In this document: one piece after another, positions 35,497-45,679 of the stretch
How the letters are laid out: each line of letters starts with the position of its first letter
Numbering within the stretch: the stretch's first letter is position 1
Source: Glossina fuscipes
Lineage: Eukaryota > Arthropoda > Insecta > Diptera > Glossinidae
Reading direction: 5' to 3'
DNA: 64,000 nucleotides
NCBI RefSeq assembly: GCF_014805625.2
Contig: NW_023998417.1
Coordinates: 11,442,760 to 11,506,759, forward strand
Program-made: the position numbers and the translations under genes
Notes under the pieces: model-generated
What the model saw: only the letters and a program-made list of their open reading frames with translations
Database searches by the model: none
What the model was told of the DNA's origin: nothing

Positions 35497-38400
35497 TTAA
35501 TCCCCGTTTGAAGGTAACATGCATAGTTTCTCCAAATCATGCAATTTGGGTCTGTAGGTACCATCGATGTTGTCCACTTTACCAAGTACTACGGGATGGT
35601 CTGCAACGTTTTTGACGAAAGCAATAGCTTCTTCGTTAGATCTTATTCCTAAGACAAACCCAGTTGTATGTGTCTTATTATCGCCCGAATTCGGTTACCT
35701 TCCAGTTAGACTGTGTTGGCATTGGAAGGAAACATTAATTCCATTTAGTTAGTATGCAGAATCATTACTGTTCAAGAAAAATAAATTTTCCTAAAAAATG
35801 ACTTCTTCAGATAAGGGAAGAGTCATAAAAATGCTCGATCCAATGCCATCTCCAGACTAGTAATTAGTAGTTTAAACCAAAAACACATGGACTGGGATGA
35901 TATGGATGGAGAGATACAATTGTGCATTTGAATGACATAATAAAAGATAAGTTCAACTAAATATATCCTTCACATCCTGCTAAGTGCTTTAGCACATCAC
36001 TATGCTCTCCTTACGGTAAGGCTTCGCAATTTTGGCAATTGCGGTTGCTCCATATAGTTGACTGAAGGTGTTTCCTTCTTTTTTTTTTTTTTTGTTTATT
36101 TGATGACAGTTTTTGGTCCACCTTATATATTTTTATGAGGAGATATTTTTAAACTGAGATTGCTGTCGCTAACTAACGTTTATATCGGGTTTCAAATTAG
36201 CACCGGCTCTGGTTTAACAGTTAATAGTTTTTTGTGGTTATTTAAAAAGACGTCTCAATGGATGGAGATGTCAACAAGCATTTTAAACTGACTCAACAGT
36301 CTTATGCCGATCAAGAAAATATATGGATATTATATAGATTACATGATGAAGAGAAATGAATAGATGGATCACTATACGCACATTATCTGTGAATAGATCA
36401 CGTACTCATGAAAATGCATTATAGGCCTTCCTAGTTCCAAAATTATCTAACGAGCAATTTTTTGCTTTCTTTTCGAAGTTCCTTTTGATTTCTAACTAAT
36501 CAAAGTGGCAATGTCCCTTAAGTTGTTTTAAAATCAACTAAGAGTAATTATACCAGATTTCGACTTCTTATCGGAACTAATGCAAGTCAGAGACTAAACA
36601 AGGTTATTTGATACGAAATAAAATGAAAAAGTATTTATGGACATTATGTGGTCTTTGCGGCGTCTTTCAATGTTTTTTAAAAATTTAAAGAATATGCTGC
36701 ATTTTTTCTCAGAGATAAAAATATTCAATATAAAGTCGTTTGCACTTACTTTGGTTTGTAGCCTCTAGGCGATGGATCGAATCTTTCACAATAATCCGCA
36801 ATCATAGCCGAATTTTTCATTTTAGAAATGAATTCTTGTCACAACCGAACGCGGTAACGTAACGATTTTCGTTTAACGCGGAAATAGTTGTTAAGACATA
36901 TAAATCAACATTATCACCACATTCAATGAGTATAACTTCCAAATCATCTAGTGTAAAAATTTTATTGGTATTATTGTTTACGAGAGACTTCCGATTTGAC
37001 ATTAAAGCTCTTTTATAGTTTTTATCTCCAACTCTTCCATTTCCTCTCGAAGGGTATCGGGCGAGCTAGGCAGAGATGGAGGCCGAGGATATATTTTCAG
37101 CAAGGTGGGATTTTTGCTTAAAGATTTTTCTCTGGGCTCAGTCATCCTTCAAATAACATCGGCAATAATTTTGAACAGAACGATTGCCTTTGCTTAATGC
37201 GAAATAATAAATCAACATTCTTAACATCATCGTAGGTTACGTCAAAGTCTACGGCATTTTCGAGGCAACTCTCTAATCCAGCTATAGCTTTGTTATCTTC
37301 AGCAGGGGTAGATATGTCTTGCAACAGCATGAAATTTACTAAAAAGCATCGAACAGGTAATGAGCGCACCAGAAGAAAAGCTCTACGCAACACTTTTGGT
37401 TCAGCGAGTGTGTACACTCTCGATCAACGTTATGTATCTTAAAAAATTTACCGCTGGAACCTAGAACCTATCAAAGAAATATTGTTGGCGGTGTTACATT
37501 ATTGTTGCTCGTATGTAAGACTCACCACTTCACGATAGCAACAATTCTGTTCAGCATTATTAATATTAGAAACGAATACTATGTCGCCGATGTTGAGGGG
37601 TTCATTTATTACAAATGGTGGACATTTTCGAATTTCAAAGGCAAAGATATCTTCGTCTTCCAGCGTATTAATAGCTGCTATGAATAATTGCTTGTAACTT
37701 ACTAAGTGAGTAATATATACAACGGAGCCTTCCCGACACGTACTACACAATAACCCGTTCATAATTTCTATATTTTCTTCATCGATTTTCACTGTTTTCT
37801 CTTTAAAAAATTTTAATACAAATTTCACATCTTTTCTCACGCAAAAACGCCGCTTACTTTTTATATCTTCTTCACCGATTTTCACTGTTTTCTCTTCAAT
37901 AAATTTTAATAAAAATTAAACAACTTTTCTCACGCAAAAACGCCGCTTACTTTCTATATTTTTTTTACCGATTTCCAGTTTTCTCTTTAACAAATTTTAA
38001 TAAAAATTTCACAACTTTTCTCACGCAAAAACACCGCTTACATTCTAACGGGATTTTGAAAGACGACTTGCATTTTTATCATACAGAGTTGCCAAGTACA
38101 ATTGTAAGTAGTTGCTAAAAGTTCGTACATTGTTGCCGCGAGTAACCGAAAATAAAATTACTTGATGTGGTAGTTCGTTTATATAAGCCTGGAATTCCCC
38201 TTCAGCATAATAGAAATGAGATGAGTTTAAGTTGCTTCTTTTTGATTTCATTCATGTTCATTGAAGGTGTATTGTAAAAAAGCAAATATATTTCTGCTAA
38301 ATGAAGAGCCATAAATTACACAGTATCAGAGCAGTATTTTTCCGTAATGTCTGATTAAATATCTGCACTAATAATAAATGATAACCACATATAATTGCCG

Positions 38401-38872
38401 CTCCAGCGTGATCAAAAACCGTACCCTCATTCTATCCAATCCTAAACATTAAAAAATTTTGTTGTTTTCTGTTTTTCCTTATCCGAACTCTATATAGATA
38501 AAATCAACCTTTAACTTCACAGTATTGTGTTAGACGCTACTTACCCAATTCATAATTTATCTGCAGCCACACTTAAGTCACTAGATATTTACTTTCGGAA
38601 AGCTGCGTTTTATTGTAGCATTGTAAATCTAAGCGGTTTAAAGTTGTTCAGCTGTTGCTTGGAACTTAAGATAGATGACGGGTTAATGGACTATATGAAG
38701 ACCAATATGCAGACCAATGTCTAAGGTTGTTCAGAATCATAATTACTTGATCTTGCGCACACATTTCAAGAATTTCGGAAATATTGTTATATATATATTT
38801 CCAGGGTTTATTATTAAAAGATTGCTGCAGATTTACGAAATGCTTTAAAACATCTCTTCTTGGAGACAATAT
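35497..38872 (-). pseudogene. Decayed Tudor-like gene with several frameshifts
   Basis: Minus-strand coding-like blocks in consistent order: 38872-38740 (RYIILSPRRDVLKHF..), 38251-38045, 37885-37526 (ends GDIVFVSNINNAEQNCCYREV, like the start of a Tudor barrel), 37467-36750 (VLGSSGKFFKIHNVDRE, then VYTLAEPKVLRRAFLLVRSLPVRCFLVNF, resembling the Tudor extension) and 35641-35497. Good splice sites remain at 37526 (GTGAGT donor), 37467 (TTTGATAG acceptor) and 36750 (GTAAGT donor). Within 37467-36750 the conserved-looking frame shifts about four times, near 37405, 37143, 37003 and 36820. The last three each fit loss of one base in or next to a short homopolymer. Other genes in the window are almost free of this, which argues for decay rather than assembly error. 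Upstream frames around 38530-38700 are also broken. The Tudor assignment is moderate; exact exon borders are uncertain. Confidence 0.55.
37770..38045 (-). repeat. About 93-bp tandem repeat, three copies, within the decayed gene
   Basis: The words GCAAAAACGCCGCTTAC (third copy with one change) recur on the plus strand at 37841, 37934 and 38025, giving periods of 93 and 91 bp; the flanks AAATTTTAATA-AAATT and TTTTCACTGTTTTCTCTT also repeat. In the lowest-coordinate copy the minus strand reads SKRRFCVRKDVKFVLKFFKE and on into the Tudor-like block. The other two copies have stops, and the 91-bp spacing breaks the 31-codon frame. Confidence 0.9.
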
Positions 38873-38889
38873 AATGTAGCGTCTGCGTT

Positions 38890-39790
38890 GAATAAAAAAA
38901 AAAAAGGATGTATCTTTGCATAGTCGAAAATGATTAAAAATACATTTTCTAACAAGCAGTTCTTAAAATACAAAAAAAAATTCAGAAAACAATATTAATG
39001 TTTTACTAAATTAAAGCGAAAAATATTTCGTTTTAATTATTTTAATTTACACAATTAAATTTTTTTTTTTTTTAGTATTACTATATATTATACAATGAAA
39101 ATTTGGAGATTTTCTTTTAAAATTTAAAATTTTTTTTTTTCTATCAAAACCGCACTTTTGCTTTTTTTTTTTAATTAATTAATTGTCAAAAATATATTTC
39201 GATGACGCACGGTTTGATAGCTTGACTAACATTATACCAAATTCAACTTATTAGCGATCGCCAGTAAAGTTGAAGTATCAAAAAAGAACTAAATCACAGG
39301 TAATTACGATAATTAAATACAAAAGATCTTTGGATAAGAAGAATAATTTTAATAAAAAATATATATATGTATATAAGGTATAAAGAGTAAAACGACGAAC
39401 TCCATTTGATATCCAAGAAGAAATTCTTTGCTGGAATTTGGGGGTCACACAATTACGCTTATCTAGCGTGTGTTTTTTGTTCTTGATATTCATGAAACGA
39501 ATTTCCAAGAAATAAAAAATATAATTTTGGTTTTTTTTTTTTTTTTTTTTAATGTTTCAAATTAATATTAATTTTATTTTTAGATAATAATTATTNNNNN
39601 NNNNNNNNNNNNNNNNNNNNNNNNNNNNNNNNNNNNNNNNNNNNNNNNNNNNNNNNNNNNNNNNNNNNNNNNNNNNNNNNNNNNNNNNNNNNNNNATTGC
39701 ATTTTTTGATACAAAAAAGCTTTGCTTTAAAAACTAATAAAAAATAAAAATTATATAAAAAAAATCTTAAGAAAACAATATTTAAAGAAG

Positions 39791-39826
<36 letters not shown>

Positions 39827-40816
39827 ATATACTATAAGCGTAATTGTGCGTAAAAAGTTTTCAACTTTACGTGAATTTGCAGATAATTGTTTTCAAGTTC
39901 AAATTTGGTTCATTTTTCTTTCGGGGGAAATATTATTACTTTTTCTTTTTTTTTTTTTGAAAAAGACCGAACCGTTTAGTCTAATAACTTACGGTGGTTG
40001 CGTTACGATGTTATAATAATCAGTAATATATAGCTTACAACAAAAACGTTTTTACACACATGCTTTTGTTGAAGAGGAAATGGAGAAGCTGAGAGAGGGG
40101 GGATCGAATGATAATATCGTAGTGCTATTAGGTTATTAGGATGATACATGGAGACCATAAAAATTACATTATAATGCACACAAACTAAATTTTGTTTTCC
40201 ATTGTTTTAAAAAAGGCCGAAAGGGATACAAGGAGAGAAAGAAAGCGAGGGAGAATTTTTTTTACACAAACTCTAAGGGACATTTAGACTATACATAAAT
40301 TCAACTAAAGAAACAAAAAAAAAAGAAAAAAAAAACAAAAACAAAAAAAGTCTTACATGAATATATAAAATTAATTATCTAAGTATCAAAAATAAATAAT
40401 AATTCGGTATTTGCCGTAAAGTTTCAATTGAGTGCAAAGAAGTTGCTGCAGTAACAAGTTTTTTTTTCTTAACGCGGTAACTAAAAGGATGAGTAAGGGA
40501 CTGTGGACTTTAGGATGGGGAAATTGGGAAATTGTTGTATAAAAAATCATAGTAAAAAATAAAGTCATTTTTTTGGGGGGGGTTGGACACAGTAAAAAAG
40601 GAATCAACAAATAATGCAAAAAAAAAAAAGAAAAACTAATTAATATAACAATATAAGTGACGACGAAAACGACGACAATAACAAGTACTCAAATAAAATA
40701 TTTTTTTTTTTTTGTATGTGTGTATGGTGGTGGCGGTCAATGCAGGCAATGTAGGCGGGATATATAGTCATTTAAGAGAGTTACGGTGCATGGTGACGGC
40801 AGCATTACTTTGTAAC
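38890..40816. other. AT-rich intergenic / string 3' flank with assembly gap
   Basis: Long A and T runs (for example 39061-39074, 39533-39550, 39796-39822). Includes the probable 3'UTR of string on the minus strand (below 40817) and the N gap. A GT-rich patch and poly-A tracts lie near 40610-40745. No gene seen. Confidence 0.5.
39596..39695. other. Assembly gap (100 N)
   Basis: Exactly 100 undetermined bases, a conventional placeholder, so the true gap size is unknown. It is flanked by T- and A-rich low-complexity DNA. Confidence 1.
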
Positions 40817-43800
40817 TTAGACCATTAGACGCGAACGAAATTTTTTTGTACGCTGCGTTGTACCATTAGCACCGTCACTATTCCATGATTTCGATTTGGA
40901 ACGAAAATGCCGGTATTCATCGTAGTAAGATGGTTCCAACATGGGTCGATAGGCGTGCGGTTCACATAGATCAGCGTAATTTTCGAAAAACTCCTTGTAA
41001 CCATTGTGTAATAAATAAACTTCCGGATAATCAAGAGCCGGATATGAGCTTGTATTGCGAGCGCGATCGTGGTTTCTTAAGAAGCGTGACAATTTGGGAC
41101 CACGTTCTGATGAAAATTCACAATGAAATATAATAATATTACGTTTGCTAGCCTCTGCGTGTCCTTTGTTACTCTTTTTTTGGGTTAGAAATTCTCCAAT
41201 AATTTGCTCCTGCGTATACAAGTTCTTTGCCCCACGAATATGACCGCCATCGAACTCGTACGGATAACGACAGTCTATAATTTTGTAAGTGGTAATTTTG
41301 TCATCGTATTCTCCTTTCAATAAACGCGCAACAGTACTGCAGGATATTGATTTGAGGTCTCGATGACGACCTTCGACGAGTGGTAGGACAAAGGGTCTGC
41401 TGAAGTCACCAATTAGATCGGGTTCGTCTTTATTGTCGAATCGAGCCAGGGCAGACATAATCTCTGCATCATTCATCGATATACAGCGACGTAAAATATT
41501 GGTAGCTGCTAGCGGAACAGTAGGTTTATATGCAGGAATAACATTGGGAATAGGAGCGGGCGACGCAGGACCATTGCCAGCAATTCCGGTAAATGAGCCA
41601 TCGAGATTTTCTTTTTCAGCGTTGCGGTGACGTTTTGGTTGTATGGGTGAGCAGCTATTTGATGGCGGGTCCGGGCGCTTAAAGCCACAACTGCTGGTGT
41701 GACGTGATGGGCACGGGGTGTTGCTATTGCTTTTGCTGTGGCCACTAATGCCGGTATTTACTACCTCGGGAGTCTTTGGTTCATGATACGATTGCGTATT
41801 TTCATTCATACTAAGACAGCGACGCGCCGAAGGACGACGGGTTTCCGGCGGTTTGGGAGGCGAATTCTTTATAATACGCCCGCTAATCAATGAATTCATA
41901 TTACTTGGAAAATTGAGGGCCACATTTGGCTGATCCAATGATTCCATTTCAAAAAATTCCTTATATTCATCATCCAAAGACGATTCCGTCGAACCAGACG
42001 ACAGACTTTGAAGTATACGAAATGCTTTGGCTGGTGTTTTTGAACTTGCCGAGGTGCTATCTGCTTTTTGCGATTTATCAGACTTAGATACCTGACCATG
42101 AACAAGGCGAGCTTGTAAGGATTTTGGTCGTTCCACCACTTGGAAGCGTTGTGGTGAACCTTCGGGCGATAGTAATCTCATTAAAGGCGGACTTGCGTTA
42201 AAAAGCCGATCCCTAGTTGTCGTTTCGTCGTCATAAAACGACAACTCATCTATGACCATATCTTGCATCGAAGAGTCCATATTAAGACGCCGCATGGAGC
42301 CCGGTCGAGGGATTTGAAAACTGCAAATATGCAATAAGTTATAAAATAAATTTTTTTAACTATTAACAAAGTAAAAAAAAAATATGTATATATTCGCCAT
42401 ACACTAAGATGCGGACTTTTAAAAGAATATTATCCTTAAGAATAATGAAACACTTCCGAAAAGTACGAGATTGCGCGAGTACGCTCATGTTGAAGGCAAG
42501 AACACCAAACTAGAACTGACTGCATAGCTAAGCGGGTGTTATTCGCCAGACTGACGCAGTTTGCTATTGAAAGATATGTTGAAAAGAGGGTTCATTCAAC
42601 TCTCTATTTTCTGCTGGTTGTTGTTGTTTTACTTTACCACAGACAAAGAATTAATGATCGAAACACAGTACGTTCACATTAAGGGTTGATTGTTGCCGTT
42701 TTAAATTATGAGAGCAGAATTGAACTATTTCCGAACGAGCGTTGGCAAGAAATGGGACCGGGACAAAAACGCCATGTGCTTGTTTAAAAATCTTCGAATG
42801 TGTGTAAACAACAGGAGAATTAAGAAATAATGCGAAATATAAGGACAGTCAGAGAGACAGACAAACCGTCGCATTGATATTTTCACTTCACAGTAGACGC
42901 GTTAAAATTGATCTTTTTTTTGTTCTAAAATAGCCATAATATATATGTGCATGAGTATGCTCGTACTTATAGGTCTCAGTGTATGTTTGCAAATAAGTGG
43001 GGGAAGCCCTTTTCACGCTACCTTACACACAGGCGGACGCATAATGCAAACGTTGTACACATTTGGCCAAGCGAAACAATAATAAATATGTAAACAAACT
43101 TAAACCTCGCATATATTATCAACATGTCGTGTTAGTATGTGCTAAAGCAATAGTTAAGTTGGCCATATATATGAAGGGAGTTTTTTTTTCCACTTTGCGG
43201 AAAAAACATAATAAAACTTATCGAAGCAAAACTTAAAGCACATCTGCTTTTTATTGCACGGCAGGGTTTAGTGGCTGACTGGCACACGATTATTGGGTCA
43301 GGTCCAGAAAAGCGACAACAACAACAATAATCATCAAAAAAAAAAAAAAAAAAAAAAAATGCTTGCAATAGTGCTAATAAAGCATCACTCACAACTACAT
43401 TTACGTGTACAAAACACATGTACATTTTCATTTGTATGAGGCCGCGTAAAGACACCGGTTCTTAATTTTATGAATGAAACCACTTTTTTTTTTTTGCTGT
43501 TATATTTATGCTGCGCAATGATAAAGTTAACAAACGGGCTCCATGCACAACAAACACGGATAGCACACACTATACACTCACTATAGACAACAAAACACGC
43601 AAACAATTAAGAAAAGGCCCAAATTCAGTGGGCAGAGCTTTGCTCAAAGAACAAGTATGTGGGAAAAAGCTTTTCATTTTGTTTTTGTTGTTTTGTTTGT
43701 TGTCGACTAAGAAGAAGAAGAAGAAGAAAGAACTTTTGCTTTCATTTGAAGGCCGCCTTTTTGCAGTCGCATACATACATGCACACGCGCGAAAAAACAT

Positions 43801-44786
43801 ATGTATATACATATGTTACTGCAGAGATTCTAACTTACAAAAATATCATATTTGCACATATGGGAGATACGAATGCTCGGTCGTTCATTCGTTCGCTCTA
43901 TTATTCAAGTGCATTAAAGAGAACGAAAACACAGGGAGATATTTTAAAAATTGGCTTGCAACGAAACTTCTCATACCTATCGGGTATAATTCGATGGGTT
44001 TTAATTAAAATTTGTTCAAAAAAAAATTCAAAACAATTTCAACTCTTGCAGAAAAATTGTAAAATTTTTTCTTTTTTCTTGTTTCCTATTTATTTTTATT
44101 TTTTGTGTTTAAGCGAATTTCACCCATTTGGGAGATACTTATCAATAAGAGCTGATGGTAAAATTTATAGGATTTTTGTTATACTTGATGTGAGCCATAT
44201 GTGTGTGTTATATGTAAAATTCAAAATATAATTTTTCACTTTAGCTTCGCTTTCTTTCTTCCTCAGTCTATTTGTGAATTTTCGGTTAAAAATTCTAAAA
44301 GTTTACACTTTACTTTATAAATATTTCAATCAAAAAAATTAATTATAGTAAGTGCATTTGTGTTGGGGGCCGCCATATAATTTCCGTCAAATTTAACCAT
44401 ATAACCATCTGTGTGCGGACGACGATGGGTTGTTAATAAAAATGTTTTGGCATTTTTCGTTTCTTTTCGATTATTTGTAGAGGTGTTTAAAGCCGGATAA
44501 ATATCACTTTCAAACTTGATCATACACGGATCTTAAAGAATGAATACAGAAGGTTTAAGGAAATTATAGTGAGAGCTACCGTCCTACGGTGTAAATCAAT
44601 TCGCTGAAATTGCCTTTAATTTTCTATCTCATCTTAGAGATACTGGGATCCTAATTTTTCACTTGTATATCACAAAGCACACTTAAAAGATTAATACTAA
44701 TATGCCCGGTAAGAGGGAATGCTACTTTACCTTTGGTAATCCATGGCTATGTCGACGGACTCCTCGATTATAGATTCCCAAAGCAT
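40817..44786 (-). CDS. stg: String / Cdc25 dual-specificity phosphatase, two coding exons
   Basis: Cdc25 removes inhibitory phosphates from Cdk1 (Thr14/Tyr15) and triggers mitotic entry. Exon 1 (44786-44731) encodes MLWESIIEESVDIAMDYQ and ends AG|GTAAAG. Exon 2 (42320-40817) starts after TTTGCAG and joins in phase, giving 519 residues. The C-terminal rhodanese-type catalytic domain (about 330-500) has IIDCRYPYEFDGGHIRGAKN and the active-site loop HCEFSSERGP (Cx5R, Cys about 419), then YPEVYLLHNGYKEFF. The N-terminal regulatory half is Ser/Pro-rich with LSPEGSP and KTPEVV sites, a KEN motif (about 255-257) and two RRC(L/I)SMN motifs (about 185 and 296). The start sits in a CAAAATG context. The MLWES start and the long upstream desert favour string over its paralogue twine. 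An in-frame ATG at 42334 lies in the intron and is not the start. Confidence 0.95.
42321..44730 (-). other. Intron 1 of string (2.41 kb)
   Basis: Donor GTAAAG and acceptor TTTGCAG on the minus strand. Contains an A-run at 43337-43359 and an AAG repeat at 43710-43728. Open frames inside are low-complexity and not supported as genes. Confidence 0.85.
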
Positions 44787-45207
44787 TTTGAATTCGGAAC
44801 GAATTTTGTGAATGATTTAATTTGGGAAAACAATTAACTTTTTTTCCTCAGGATTTTGTCTTGCGACAACTTAGCAAAAATTGCTACAAAGCAATTCCTT
44901 TTATATGAAATTTTGAATTTTTTTTTTCGTTTATTTAATTGTAAACACGAAAATTTCATCAAAATTTATATTTTTGATTAAATATCCTTTTCATCGAAAA
45001 ACCAATAATTTTTTTAAAGTTTATCATTTGGTACAAAACAAAAAAAAAAGCCGGCGGGTTTGGTTTTATTTGGAATAGAAAGATTGTGTTTTTCTTTTTT
45101 GGAAATTCATGTCCTTTGAAGCATACTTTTTTCCTTTTTATATTTGATTAATAATTTTTAAGTACAATTTAGATGAAATTTTGTTTAATTTTCGAATATC
45201 CCTTTTA

Positions 45208-45245
45208 AGCAAGGCAGGCAAGCGGCAGGCAGCAGGCCAAGCAGG
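45208..45245. repeat. Imperfect GGCA/GCAG repeat in the string 5'UTR
   Basis: AAGCAAGGCAGGCAAGCGGC followed by AGGCAGCAGGCCAAGCAGG. GC-rich against AT-rich surroundings. Confidence 0.6.
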
Positions 45246-45325
45246 AAAGTTATTAAGTGGTAATCAATTTGCTCAGCTGCCTTAACGAACACCACACTAC
45301 AACGATCAAGAAAAGAACTCGAAAT

Positions 45326-45359
45326 GACTGATTCTTCAATTGTGTGTTCTGTTTATATA
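45326..45359 (-). promoter_or_regulatory. string core promoter: TATATAAA box and TCAGTC initiator
   Basis: On the minus strand TATATAAAC begins at 45359 and TCAGTC has its A at 45329, exactly 30 bases apart, the textbook fly TATA-Inr spacing. The start lies 543 nt above the string ATG. Within this 5'UTR (45208-45245) is a short run of GCCTGC/GGCAGG words. Confidence 0.7.
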
Positions 45360-45638
45360 CTCCGTCTGTCTTTATTGTTTAGGCAGAAAGTTTTAAGTTT
45401 TATTTTTCTCTCATACACTCATAGGGGGATATAGAGTAAGCATGCATATATATTGAATTTTGTCTACCGGCAAAAACAAAGTTACTTCAATTTGTGACTT
45501 ATATGAGAGAGAGTAAAAACAAACAGCAGCGGCAATCAGCTGTGTGTATGAATTTACGAAACGAGCCAGAGAAACAAACAAATTCTCAGAAAAAATCTTT
45601 GAGCATAGATGGGGCTCTCGTTTTTGATTTTTGTTCTT

Positions 45639-45679
45639 GTTATTATTATTATTATTATTAGTTAGTTAGTTAGTTAGTT
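45639..45679. repeat. (ATT)n followed by (GTTA)n microsatellite
   Basis: About six ATT units running directly into five GTTA units. Confidence 0.9.
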
